A stretch of 64,000 bases of DNA from Helianthus annuus (GCF_002127325.2 NC_035449.2:147538931-147602930); one strand, 5' to 3'. Positions 37,145 through 49,425 are shown, counted from the first letter of the stretch. The notes: generated by a model from the sequence alone, not told the origin. A program made the numbers and translations.

Positions 37145-37685
37145 GAGGGCCCAAGTAAAAAGGCGAAGAACTGAAGCAACATTCTATAGTCTCCTAGCAG
37201 GTTGGTCAAGCTCTATAGCTTATCAATTCATTGCAAGGACTATAGTATAAGTTAAGTATCATGTAATTATTCTAAAATAGACTTTGTTCGGCCTCTGCGC
37301 CCTATCCATGAATAAAAACAAAGTTTCTATTATTTCTGTGTTTATTACAAAGTGCATGCAATTCCTTTTGGTAAGCACAAAAACATTATGGTAGATATAA
37401 TACAAGTCTCATGAGCGGTCAGCGATTACACACATCGCGCAAGACCTTACGTTCACACATGAGCTTTATACCACACCTTTATTTGCCTTACCTAGTCAAA
37501 GCAATTGTACTCATGCAAAATATTGTAAATTAAAACACATATCATATCACGTTACTGGCGCGCCACACGCCTTAACATAAAATTATACACGACAGTGTAT
37601 TAACCAAAGTTACTTGCGCAACAGCGCATTAACAAAATGAGGATACACATCCCAAAATAATTGTTAATACAACCGTAAAGGGAAC
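37145..37685 (+). other. Tat-like internal spacer where pol would be expected
   Basis: Between the gag stop and the end of the antisense ORF there are only about 540 bp, with no protease, RT or integrase motif. The pol region has evidently been deleted, or the element is of a non-autonomous gag-only type. Confidence 0.55.
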
Positions 37686-40600
37686 CTAATCTAAGTCTTC
37701 ATCTTCATCTTTATCGGAGAAGATTTCTTTCAATTACGCCACATGATCCTCAGATTGTAACGCAATATTGATCAGATCCATAACCAGGAGCTGTAAGTTA
37801 TTAAACTCTGTCTTCACAGCAACAAGGGCAGCATTTGTGTTAACTCCATGGGTAGCGGACTTGCTAGTATCCCAGTCAACCTTCAAAGCGTTAACCACAT
37901 GATGCGAACATTCAGCATACCCTTGGGCATATCCATCATTTCGCGCAGCAACCAACAAACGCGCAACCGTTTTATCGAGCTCCTCGGACTTTAGAACTAA
38001 TTCAGCAACCTGTTATAAAAAAGAAAAAGCAATTAAGGAGAAGCGCAAGACAACTCCAAAGAGTTACAAAAGGAAGAAGAAACTTACACTCGCGATTCCG
38101 CGTTCTTTCAGCCATGTCATATCGCTTTTCAAAGGCTCAAGTTCACTCTCCGCCGTCGCCTGCACCTTTCAGAATTTTCTAGCTTTTCTTCGGTTTCAGC
38201 AAGACGCCGGGAAGTTTCAGCCTTCTCAGTGTGCGCAAGCTCCAGATCTTTCTTGAGTTGATCCTGCTCAGATAGCAAAGCAATAAGTTCTTCTATCTCT
38301 TTATCTCTAAGGGCAAGGGTAGCGCAGATATGTACCTCTCGTTGTTCACTCCTTTCCCTGTGAGAACGCGCTTCATCTCGCGCAGCTTCAGCATCAGCTT
38401 TTTCCTTCTTCAATTTCTCAATCTCCGCATCTTGTTTCTTTAACTTCTTAACCTCACCCTTGAGATTATTGATAACATTGCGGAGACCCATCTTTTCGGC
38501 ATTATCCTTCTCACAAATCTTTTTCCAGTTTTTACGCTCCTCGGAAAGAAGGGCAGCCTCAGCTTCCGCCTTTCTCTTCCAACCCGCAACGGACCACTCT
38601 TCAGTTTTTCGATCAGTCTCATATTTGGCCTGATCAGCTTCTAGTTTAGCCCTCAACTAGGCAACCCGGTTTTCATCCTCAGTAGCTTTCTTCTTGGACG
38701 CCTTAAAAGCAGCCCACTCCTTATGCATGCTATGCCACTCGCGCACTATGCGGTGCGTAGTGGATGTATAAGAAGCAGCCTCTTCAAGATAGGTATGATA
38801 AGTTTGATCGTGAAGACGCCCCTCCTGAAACTTAATCTCCCCAGGCGGAAAGGTCCCCTGTAACCAGTCTCGGAATACGCGCCAATCTGAAAAGGTGTCA
38901 CCTTTCTTCAGATTCCAAACGGGGACATGAATTTCAGAAGCATTTTTCTCCGAATAAGTTGTATAATAATAATCCCCCAGAGTTTCATCTGGGCGGATTA
39001 GAGAATTTTTATCAGCTTCAGAGGATGAGCCTTGGTCCTCAACAGAGACTTTCTCAATATTTTCAGGCATAAAACCAGAAGCCATGGAAGGAGAAGTTGT
39101 TACAGGGATCTCTTCAGCAGTCTTCCCTTTCTTCGAATCCTGAGCAACAAATTCAGGAGTGAGCGGATTACCAGCACCAACATCCACAGGCTTCGGGCTA
39201 GTAACTTTTCCTGTATCCACAACAGCGTTAGAAGGATTTTCAGCCCCACAATCCTCTACCCCAGCAGTTTTATCCGTCCCATTCTTAGGTACATCAGCAT
39301 TCTCTAATTGCTCAGTAACAGAGGCGCGAGGAGGAGAAGGCGGAAGCTCCTCGTTAACCACAGATGATGGCTCTGTGTGAATATGAGAGTTTGATTTTTC
39401 TGAAAAAACATATAAATAAAAAATCATGCAAGGCGTATAAAAGGGAAACGAAGAGAAAGCACCTACCAAAAACAGGTTTTGAAATGAAGGCATCAAGGTT
39501 GCCCCTTCTAGTAATTTTCTTCCTTCGGACCTTCTTCTCAGGCTGACCTTCAGCCTCAACATCGGCTTGTTTCCTTTTCCCCGCCTTCTTCATCAACAAA
39601 TGTTCTGGACTCGACTCTAAGTTGATAAGATCATCAGGGTTCGATGGAGGGATATCAGCAGCATCTTTTGGTTCCTGATTCGGTCTTCTCATAACTACAG
39701 GCGCAAGACCCTCCAATGACTCAGATACCACCACATAATCACACCAGGAGTCAGAGGAACGACGCATACCTTTCTTCTCCCCTCCCACATTATTGGCCTT
39801 AGAAGTTTGAGCTTTCTCTGCATCGCTTTTCTTTGGCGCAGCAGTAGTGGTGGGTGTACGTCTTTTCTTCTCAGGGTCTATGCCCAAATTAGACAGCTCA
39901 CCTACTATGAAGCACCAAAATTGATTTATTCAAACACACAAGAACAGCAAACAAACAACATCATGATAAAAAACTTACCAGCGCCAGCAACAGGTTGCAC
40001 AGTCAAATCATTATCCCGCGGAAGAGCAAAGTTTCTAACAATGCGGTGATACCAAAGCTCCTCATCAAGCTTTTTGGCAATAGTAGCCATCTTCCCACCT
40101 TCTCTCTCAAACGCAACGACATACAAAGAAACAACTGCGAAGAAGAGAAACAAAGGTAAAAAAAAGAGGAAACAGGGCAAACCCCAAATCTTACCTTTAT
40201 CGCCCTCCATATACACCGGCTTCTCTTCCCGATTCATCCTCCAGTTCAGGCTCATGCTAGCACCAACAAGGGCTTTCTCCGGCAAAGAAATTGACGGAAT
40301 GTCCTTCAAATCCTGGTATCAATTTTCATCCACGGGAGTCTGAATAGTCTCAGTGGAGACATCCTCTTTTCCCCTGAACGTCATCCTCATCGGGATAACC
40401 CCTACTTTAATAAAAAAGAATTTCTGCTTCCAGTCATGGAACGATTTTGGGGGTTGAAGCAAGATCTTTTTTGCAGACGCTCTTTGCACAAAAGAATAAA
40501 ACCCCTGAGAACAGTGCATTTGATGGAAAAGTCGAAATCGAGAAACCGTCGGTTCAATATGCATCGTACGGCACACAAATTCAAAATGTCGAACCCTAAC

Positions 40601-40898
40601 CATACCAATAGGGTGCATCTGGGAGATATGAAACTTGTAATAATCAAGAATATCAAGAAAGAATTTCGTTGCAGGCAATCGGAAATTGCCTGCAGAGAAA
40701 AAAATCCCAAAACAAAGTTATGTACCCGGCCGAAGCATCCACCGCCGTTAGACCCTCGTCAGGGTATCGAGCACCCCAAATTTCCGGAAATTTGAAATTT
40801 CGAATCAAACCATCAAAAGTTGCCCTGGACCACTTCAACGGTGGAAGTTCGACAACTATTTCTTCAGTAGAGTCTTCGTGATGATCTCCGGTTGACAT
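37686..40898 (-). pseudogene. Antisense ORF of the Tat-like element (putative gypsy-type transposon domain), spliced and broken
   Basis: Reads from ATG 40898 (MSTGDHHEDSTEE). The conserved N-terminal domain (FRLPATKFFLDILDYYK, GMVRVRHFEFVCRTMHIEP, SFHDWKQKFFFIKVGVIP) matches the 'putative gypsy type transposon' domain of plant antisense ORFs. Exon-like blocks follow: about 40318-40195, 40150-39975, 39903-39470 and 39400-38130, then 38010-37686, with GT..AG-like borders (e.g. GATAAAG/GTAAGA near 40195). The C-terminal half is a Lys/Glu coiled coil ending in an acidic DKDEDEDLD. Breaks: frameshift near 40690, TGA at about 40319, TAG at about 38655 and TAA at about 37736. The function of such ORFs in Tat elements is unknown. 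Confidence 0.7.
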
Positions 40899-41099
40899 AA
40901 GAAAGAGAAATTGCAAATTCTTTCTAATAGCTGACAAAGAAGACGAAGAAGAAAAGGGTTTTCAAGAAAGTAATGATTAACAAAAATAGGCAATTAGAAA
41001 CACTTATATACTCACCGCCATAAATAGCCTAGATAACTGCAACAACACCTTTTTCGGGGACGGCACAGTTATCCAAGTGTCTGGGGCGAGTGGGAATGA

Positions 41100-41365
41100 A
41101 CAGTAAATTCGAGTTCACACGCACGTGCAAAGCACGGTCAGTAACGTACAACTGACAATGACAGCCTGTCACACGTCAACAGTCATTACTGCACCTTTCC
41201 ACATACCCAACGTCAGGATTTTCAAAAATCAGAATAATGAGCAAGAGTATCTTCCCCCAGAAGATTCTCCACTTTCGTGCCAAAAACTCTACAGCAAAAG
41301 CACCTCTCTCTCATAGTCCAGTGCTCCACTTATTTGCATAAGAGCAACACTAGACTGGGGGGACT
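41100..41365 (+). other. Polypurine tract and 3' untranslated strip of the Tat-like element
   Basis: GACTGGGGGGACT at 41353-41365 directly precedes the LTR start. The last ~90 bp match, inverted, the strip next to the left Tat-like LTR (24561-24650), so they are homologous 3' ends of two related elements. Confidence 0.65.
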
Positions 41366-42025
41366 TGAAGGGGTAAGGTCCCAAAAACCTCGCTTCGAGT
41401 ATTTGGACCATACCACAACCTCATCCTTCTAACCTTCTTTAGACCTTGCGCGGCCGCGCACTGGTCCAACAAAGAGAACTTAGAAGAAAAATAACAAGCA
41501 ACACCTGTGCGCCAAAAGGAAACTAATGAATCCTTGCGCCCCTCTCCATAACATATAAGGATAAAAATCCTAATAGACACTCCCGTACAAATAATATCCA
41601 GACTTGGATATTATTTACTTCACTGATGCCATACTGTAAGAAGCCACACAGGATTACAGTTGTAATCTTCTGGAAGATTCTATCATGCATCACCAGACGG
41701 TTATACCGTCTGGCCACGTGTCATCATCCCAGGCTTCCTTGAAGTCACGATGATGGCACGGAATTGAAAAGAGATCTTCATTTGCCCACTTTCCACGTGA
41801 CAATATGATATTCACTAATTTACACATATTTTAGTCCCCCATTTTATCCCCATTTTATGCGTTTTCGGCCGTAAAACCGTCATTCGGATACTTAATCAGG
41901 TATATTTTTGTTTACAGGCCTAAAACAGCATACCAAACAAGAAAATGATGAAAACGATGATTTTTCGGGTGAAACGGCTGAACTGTGAAGATTCTGTGAA
42001 GAAATCTGATCTGGACAAGTTGCAC

Positions 42026-42345
42026 CCCCGTGCGAATGGTGGCACCCCCGTGCGGATGCGACAACAAGGCTTAGCTCGGCGTTGCACACCCAGTGCGATC
42101 AGGAGTGCAACGAAATCTCGGGAACGCACCCCCATGCGGATGCGATGACCAGCACCAGCCCGGATATGCACTACCAGTGCAGCTGCTCGTGCCACCCCAA
42201 CCCCGGAGACGCACGCCCGTGCAACGATTGGCACCCCCGTGCGAGATCGAAGACCAGTCAACTCTGCTGATGTCATAAAAGTATGGTGCAACGTAATGAA
42301 AAAGTGAACGGTCGTGCACTTTATTGGCACGACAGTGCGATCGTA
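42026..42345 (+). repeat. Cluster of GCAC..GTGC palindromic boxes in the solo LTR
   Basis: About ten short palindromes of the type GCACCCCCGTGC, with variants GCACGCCCGTGC, GCACTACCAGTGC, GCACCCCCATGCG and GCACGACAGTGCG, often in pairs 8-10 bp apart. They start about 220 bp into the LTR, close to the offset (about 250 bp) of the differently worded boxes in the Athila-like LTR at 25187. Confidence 0.8.
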
Positions 42346-43079
42346 AAATGATATAAAAAACTTGCAGAAACATTCTGTTCGTAATTCGGGGTTTTTGGGA
42401 GCTCATCAGGCGATTCCACAGGCTCCGGAGGCTATGCTTTTGACCCGGATTCAAGCCACATTGTGCCGATAAGCTCCATTTCTATCCGGATTCTCATTGT
42501 TATGCTTGTTTATAGTTTGGATTCTTAAGTCTTTCCATAATTTTGTTATGTTTCAAGCATTAAGATTGATTATTATGTATTATTGTAGCCTTTGGGCAAA
42601 AACACAACAATCCCTTGCTTGATTATAGCCATTAGTATGTTAATCTTTGTTTGTAATGACATTTGGAAGTATTTTCTATGATTATCTTTAATGATTAGTT
42701 TGCAACCTTGTTATTGATATTGATTGTCACACCCCAACCGATGGCGGAAACATTGGGATGAGACGAAGTGTGTATAGATTGCAAGAGACTTCATAACACT
42801 ATGTGACAATATTTAATTAAATTCAAATTTCATTTCAATACTAAACGTCATACAAGATTCAAATAAAATAACAACATTGTTTCATAACAAAACATAACAA
42901 TAAAAGATAGATTGATCTAGGTGTGTATCTAGTCCACCCTAAATCTCGTTTCATCATTTGTCCATACTTCAACGATTAACCTGCAACATGTATTAAAATA
43001 GAGTTCAATGCAAAAGCAAAGGCGAGTATACAAGTTTGACTACATAGCATACACTACTAGAAAAAAGGGTTTTTGTCAT

Positions 43080-43500
43080 GAAACTTTTGGTCACAAAACA
43101 GTAGCAATTTCCCTGTTGTCACCATTTCGCCACCGAAAATGCAGTGACAAAAACACCCGTGTCAATTGCCCTAATGCCACCAAATAGCCACCGTTTTATA
43201 TTTTGCCACCTTATTTTTGCCACCTCAAAATTGGTCAAAATTATTTGCCACCGCTTCTTGTTTGCTACGATCTACCTAATTTGCTACCGATTTGCCACCA
43301 TTTAACCACCATGTTTGCTACCGATTTGCCACCATTTAACCACCATGTTTGCTACCAATTTGCCACCATTTAACCACAATTTTCATTGAAAAGTTTTATA
43401 CTATCCACCTTGTTTGCTACTGATTTACCACCATTTAACCACCATGTTTGCTACCGATTTGCCACCATTTAACCACCATGAGCTTGTTGAATTATTTGCT
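43080..43500. repeat. Subterminal repeats of the CACTA element
   Basis: Repeated words GCTACCGATTTGCCACCAT and TTAACCACCATGTTTG occur four to five times, with units of about 37 bp. In CACTA elements such subterminal repeats are the binding sites of the transposase accessory protein; here that role is inferred from position. Confidence 0.75.
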
Positions 43501-43785
43501 ACCATTATTTGCTATCATTTTGTGATTGCTTGAATATTGGTTTTTTATTCAGCTTGATTTTTCATTTTTCCCTGCTTTTTTCATAAAAATTACATAATCA
43601 ATAAAATTACAAAATTATATAAAAAGTCTAACAAGATCACTAAAACCCAAAATTATATAAAACATATGTGTATCAAAAGCATATAAAACATTCTCATAGA
43701 AAAACCGCTAAAACATCAGATAACTAAAAAAATCCTAATACGATAAACATCGAAACATTCAACACCAAGTGTTTGTAGCCTATCT

Positions 43786-43962
43786 TCAAGTTGTACTTGT
43801 TAACATAGCTTCAATTTGTGACATCGTATCGAGCATAGCATCTTTATCCACCTTATCTTTTTCTTTTTTAGCCAACAACCCGGCAATAATTCCATTTAGC
43901 CTTTCTTTTTCTTCACCATTTTCCTTAACGAGCTCCTTGATAACTAAGTTCAACTTTTCAAT
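43786..43962 (-). pseudogene. C-terminal coiled-coil exon inside the CACTA element
   Basis: After a TTTTGTAG acceptor-like site, the minus strand encodes about 58 residues (LVIKELVKENGEEKERLNG .. DTMSQIEAML) and a TGA stop. The charged helical character and terminal position would fit the end of a transposon-encoded protein, but no diagnostic motif is present and the upstream exons are missing. It could equally be a host fragment. Confidence 0.35.
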
Positions 43963-44616
43963 CTACAAAACAACCAATGAATTAAATCAAGAATTCAGAA
44001 GTAACGAAAACTAATAACGGGTCAAGTTTGTTGCAAAGATAACAATATCCAATTGCTACAACTCAAGTGCTAGAAGCTAAATGGATATTGTCTCACCATA
44101 GAAAAAATCTGAATACAAAAAGACTGGCTGGTCTTTATTATAAATAATGTTATAAAACCCAACATCACCAACCACCAGCTAAAGACCTAAACCACTGTAA
44201 TCTTTCATCAGTTTTAAAAAAAAAACTACTGAAGCAATAAGGTGGGAACTTACCACAATGTCCGTACACCTCAGTGTTTGCCAGGCTACACCAAAACGGG
44301 AGATCTGACTCGTCGGAGTTCTCCTGGAACCCTAGGCACTACCGATAACGTCGCTAACATCATGGTCTCTTCCGTTGAGTTCATCATCAACGTTAACCTT
44401 TGGTATCAGACCCATCGCAGCTGGAACAGGGAGAAGAAGACGGAGATTGTCACCGAAACAGGGTGGTCGGATCCCCTTCCGTTCACGCTCTCTATTTTTC
44501 TTTTGTCTCTCTATAACCTATTCTCTGGTCCCCACAGCAACAAAAACGCATAATGGCATAACCGTAAAAAAAACCTCCAAATTTTGGGTAATTGATGTAC
44601 TGTTCACAAGGTCCGA

Positions 44617-44941
44617 CCATAGTTGTCAAAAGCGCAAAAGGCGCGAGCCTAGGCGCAGCAAGGCGCGCCTATAGCGCCCGGTGGTAGCTTAGGCGCCTGG
44701 TGTGTATAAGTCCTAAACTTTTGCTACTAACTATTAGCTGCATGATCTTAAATGGCATATTTAATAGTTTTTTTATTTTATATGTGGAGTCTTATTTATT
44801 TTCAAAGCATAACATATTTTTTATATTTTTTTCTCTATGTGCGCTTTTCTTAAAAAAGCTCAAGCTCTTTTTGCGCCTTGCGCCTAGGCTACGGGCGAGG
44901 CCGATGCGCCTTGCCTGCGCCTTGCGTCTTTGACAACATAG
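44617..44941. mobile_element. hAT-like MITE with GGCGC-rich inverted ends, inside the CACTA element
   Basis: Left end CCATAGTTGTCAAAAGCGC and right end GACGCAAAGAC-type complement (..GCGTCTTTGACAACATAG) are inverted, with many GGCGC words in both subterminal parts and an AT-rich middle. GGTCCGA flanks both sides (44610-44616 and 44942-44948), extendable to roughly 8 bp with a mismatch, which fits hAT. Confidence 0.8.
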
Positions 44942-45176
44942 GGTCCGATGCAAAATGTTATATATAGATAATGTTGAATGAATCGCATTAACCTTGAGAA
45001 GAAGGGACAGGAACTTTTGGCAAATGGGGTTGAATCCAGCTTTGCTCTATGCTGGATTGTGTTTAATCTGTCAAATATCCTGTTGTATATGTATCTGTAG
45101 TTTTCAACATGCTTTTTTTATATCCCACAAATTTATATACGTATAAATGAAATAGAAAATAAAGATGAAAAATCTT

Positions 45177-45547
45177 ACTTTGATAAGGAGAAGTTTCCAT
45201 TCCTATCATATTCATCTCTTTTCACAGGATCACTCAATACCTGATAAGCTTCACCAAGTACCTGCTTATAAACTAGATTGATTTCTTGAATTTTCCAACT
45301 TAATATATCAAATTGTATAATGATAGAACTAAACATCCTCTAAATTTATATTGAAAATGATCTAAACATCCTCTAAATTTATATTGAAAATAGTGACTTC
45401 ACATATTCGATACACAAATCATACTTAGTTAATCTTTTTTTTCTATAAAAGCGTTGATGAGCGTGAATATCACAGAAACACTTGCCTGGAATCTTTCGGC
45501 AGCTTGAGGATCGTTCGGAATTTTTATCAGGATGAACTTGGCGTGCC
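45177..45547 (-). pseudogene. Captured DnaJ (J-domain) gene fragment, two exons
   Basis: At about 45547-45486 the minus strand reads ARQVHPDKN, which holds the invariant HPD motif of J-domains; one frameshift follows, after which the other frame reads PNDPQAAERFQ. After an intron-like gap with a GC/GT-like donor, 45261-45177 reads VLGEAYQVLSDPVKRDEYD. Together this is helix II to IV of a plant DnaJ protein resembling the DnaJ-10 type (from memory). It is a non-functional fragment retained with its intron, so it was captured as genomic DNA rather than from mRNA. Confidence 0.8.
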
Positions 45548-46017
45548 TGTTTCACAAACAACTTAATGATCAGTGGCATCAATTTGGCTCGTTAACAACG
45601 GGTCAAATTAGTCAAATAGGTCAAAAGTGGCACAAACAGATCAAACTAAAACATTTTAACAGTCTATAAGCAAAAAAATCCTAATTACCATAAAAACAAT
45701 ATAAAAAAAATCCAAACATAAAATCACAAAAGAAGAATATTTGTCCCTAAAACTAGAATGCATCTTGTTGCTTTCGTTCTTCAGTAAAAACGACTGGCCT
45801 TTTAGATGTTGTCATTGGAACTCTTTGTCTCAATCTCTCTCACTTTTCCATTTCATTTATTGCATGAATATCCCTCATTCTCTGAATCTCCTCAGCAGTT
45901 CTTCTAGAAAGACAACCATCACCCATGAATCCCTCATGATTAGTATCAACTTCTTCATCACCTTAAGAAGCACTTTCATAAACTTTTCGCTTTCCACAAG
46001 CTTTACTTTTTGCTCTT

Positions 46018-46478
46018 TCAGTTATCGATCATGCATTCAGTGAAGAGGCGACCGGTTGCAGGCTTAAACTTATACAGGTCACGTCGTTTGGCAAGTTTTG
46101 ATGTGATGAGAATTTGCACAAATCTTTGGTAAATCACCCATTTTGAACATGTATTTCTGGCATTAACTACCATGCTATAGAAGATTAAGCTAGAAATATT
46201 GAACGATTCACGCATACATAGTTTGTACTTAGCGGCCGACCATATGAGATTCAAACCATCGTAACTGCCTTTTCTGTGAGAATTGCAGACTTCAAAGACA
46301 TGATTATGAACCTCCAATCTCTTGTCAACCCAAACTTCATGATTTCGTTTTTTAACCAAAAGTCACCTTTGTACATCATCATCTTGTACCCCTCTAAGAC
46401 GTCTTCTTTGTTACTCATCTTCATAGGCCCATCATGTTTCTCACCGAGCTTCAGAACGGTTCTAACTATGAACTTCAT
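46018..46478 (-). other. Unidentified coding-like stretch beside the pyruvate kinase fragment
   Basis: Minus-strand frames here (e.g. KLGEKHDGPMKMSNKEDV near 46440-46390, then KRNHEVWVDKRLEVHNHVF in another frame near 46350-46295) read better than random but match nothing I recognise. They may be part of a third captured fragment. Confidence 0.25.
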
Positions 46479-46698
46479 TCAACCTCCTCACTTTATCAAT
46501 CACGCTCTTGTGCCACTCACGTGTCCCATGACACATATTAATCCTTGCCACATTCATCCCCCCAACAGCCAACGCCTCCAGCTGCTCGAACCCACATGTC
46601 GCCGGTCCGATCGTGCACACCAGCTTCGTCCTCCGCGTGCTCCTGAACCTGTTCTCCTTCAGCTCCGCCTCCATCAACATATTAACCAATTCATACAC
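46470..46698 (-). pseudogene. Captured plastid-type pyruvate kinase fragment
   Basis: The minus strand encodes about 70 residues, including [20 protein letters not shown] and [19 protein letters not shown]. These are the N-terminal barrel motifs of plastidial pyruvate kinase (TKxxCTIGPA..GMNVARxN). The match ends abruptly after KVRRLNE and a stop follows six codons later, so only one exon or part of one was taken. It cannot encode an enzyme. Confidence 0.88.
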
Positions 46699-49425
46699 TA
46701 ATTAAACTCTAACAAAACAAGTAAATAAACGTGAATAATATGGAATTCTAGCTACAAGTTTGGAACCAAATCTGACCCGTATCCAAAACCCACACCCTTG
46801 ATCTGACCCGCTCACCCGTGAACAACTCCATTAACCCAACAATATTAAGTATTTACTTAGATATGATATGATATGTTGGACAAGATATTTCAGTATTATC
46901 ATGATTCATACTTGACCATGACATTAAAATATCAGAGAAGTACAATTACCACGAATACCTAAGACTAAAGGCAAGAGTTGAGGTTCTGCAAGGGTCTCAA
47001 GTTACAACACTGATCCTTTTATAAAAGTAGAGTTCTTAAGTGTTCCATAATCCAAAATATAACTTCTGTTTCTTTAATCTCAAAGAAAAAAAAAGTGTTC
47101 TAACATGCTTAATACCCTAATTAATTAATTTTACAAAAGTCAAGTTCTTTAGTGTTTACTAATTAACAAGTGCTATCCTGATTACTGCAGGTTCAATCTC
47201 CTTTGAAGAACACCATCAACGAATCTAATTCATGTCCGGATTGTATGATAAATCATTAAATCAAAACGAACAACCCTTACACATGTGGGTAACTATAAAC
47301 AAACAAGAGAGAATCTCGATTGGGTTTAACAGAAATCAAAATCAAACAAAAAAATTAACGAAATCATATAGTATCAATTCAAAAACAGAAATCGAATTAC
47401 CAAAAGTCATGATTGCAGCTTCAATTTCACAAAACTGAAATAAATAAAAGAAAAAAAGGGCGATGGGAAAACCTACCTGAAAGGTGAAATTGCTTCTCAA
47501 AGAGGCTTAGTTCTTCGATCAGATCAAACGTATGGGAGCAGAGTTTTTTGAACGGCTAGACGTAGGGGAAAGGGTGAGAAGCAGGGATTATAATTTTGGG
47601 ATGGGAGTCATTTGGTTGGAACCCTAACTAATTGAATTTTGAACGCGCAGATTCACACAAAAAAATAAAACCCGCCTATTTGAATTTTCATGTTGTCACC
47701 GATAATATGGTCACAATTAACAAATACTTTTTTATTTTTCATGTTTTTGCGTATGTTTCCCACAAATTGTCACCGAAAATAAAAAGGTGGCAAAAATTGC
47801 AACCACTTTGCTACCATATCATGATAAATATACCCATTTTCATTTCCGTGGCAAATCGGTGGCTAAATTTGCTACCAATTTTTTCGGTAGCAAATTTTGG
47901 TCACAATTGCCCAATTTTCTAGTAGTGATAATAGAATAAAAACTCATATCCAACATGTTACATAATGTGTAAATTACTAGCAATGCAATTTTTGGCGTAC
48001 AATATGATCAAACCCAAGAATACAACGCATAACAAGCTTAATCCCAAAAGTTTAGCGGGATGGTAAAGTTTAACTTAACAATACCCACAAGAATAACGGG
48101 CGGGGCGTCAATCCTATAGCGCTATAATTGTTAAGGTGGGCTAGCAAAGTTAATGAGCATATAACGTTCCAAATCGTTCATAGAGCATCCAAGCATAGCA
48201 ATATTCATAATAGTTTCATGTCACGTTCATAGATAGAGTATGTTTTGTTTAAGCATAAAAGTTGTTTTGAATAGGTATACATGTCGCATCCCAAAGTGTA
48301 AAGGGGAAAAAGGGATCGAGTATACTCACGGTTTACAAGTCTTGACTTGAAGGTCCGAGAGTAAGTTTGGTGGATGATTTAGCTTGGAGCACCTAGTTCT
48401 TCTACACGAGGAAACGTAGGTGTGTGAGTTTGGCGTTTACGGAAGATTAAGAATTTGGAGTTTAACGTAACATAAAGTATGATATTAAAAATAATCATCT
48501 TCAACTTATAACTCTTATATGACACTATGTAACCACTAGGGTTATATTGTATTTCATGGGTAGTACACCCATTAGAATCATATCGAGATTTTAGGTCTTA
48601 AATATCCTACTACTTTAACATATAAACACAAGTTTACCATTAAAGGTTCGAATGGGGGTATATATATTTAGGTTAAGTATTACGTATTATTTAGTCCAAT
48701 AATTCATGTAGGAGGTAGAAGATTAGGATCTTCGTTTAGGCACCTCGAGTTAACATGGATGTCATGTATGGGGTAGGAAGACAAGCTTCCATTTAGGAAC
48801 CCCTTGAACGTTCACCACTTCACTTGATGTAAAGACAACCAAGGAGGGTCAAGAACTAGGATTAATACAAGTATGTAAATAATCTAAACTAAGAGAAATC
48901 ATCAAATCATGTGAGGATTTTATGTTGGAGCAACCCAAGTTGTTCCACAATCACTCTACATCAAGATCTAAGCTCGAACATGACTTATGGGTAAAATACC
49001 CTAATCAAAACAGAAAGTTATGAGGTTTAATCCTCTGATTTCAAGTGTCTCAACCTTGTTTTTAAGCTTAACCAACCATGAGATAGGTTGTAAGCATTGG
49101 GACATAGGTATGAGATGTGTTAGACACAAGTTGGATAAGTTTAAACAAGCTTTTGAAGAACTTAAAACAAAACAGAAAGTTTATGGACCATTTCAGGGCA
49201 ATTCCAGGTCTGATTTCTCCAAGGAGAAGTCAAGGAATCGAACCCCATGATTATCCAAGCAAGTAGGAAGAAGAATCAAGTAATTTCGTTGAGAAATGAG
49301 CAAGTTATACTCACTTTAGTGCAAGAGTATGAGTCTGTCCGAAAATGCAGATTTGCAACTGATTTGAGAGTGAATTTGTGAGTTGTAGAGAGTTGTGAAA
49401 GTGTAAAAATGCTTGGAAGGGGTGT

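Larger units (their letters stand above)
43052..47927. mobile_element. CACTA (En/Spm-like) transposon carrying gene fragments
   Basis: Ends CACTACTAGAAAAAAGGG and TTTTCTAGTAGTG are perfect CACTA-type inverted termini, flanked by the 3-bp duplication ATA. The undamaged site is preserved in the other LTR near 54590, proving insertion. Subterminal repeats (TTGCCACCATTTAACCACCA words) lie at about 43080-43500 and, as complements, at 47690-47910. No transposase domain is clear. Fragments of DnaJ and pyruvate kinase genes lie inside on the minus strand, and a MITE sits at 44617-44941. Confidence 0.93.

Noticed and set aside
44242..44674. Plus-strand frames in the CACTA element
   Set aside because: No recognisable domain and no consistent frame across the region; they may be remnants but cannot be supported.
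46470..46698. A functional pyruvate kinase gene
   Set aside because: Only about 70 residues of one exon remain, inside a CACTA element, with a stop shortly after the match ends.
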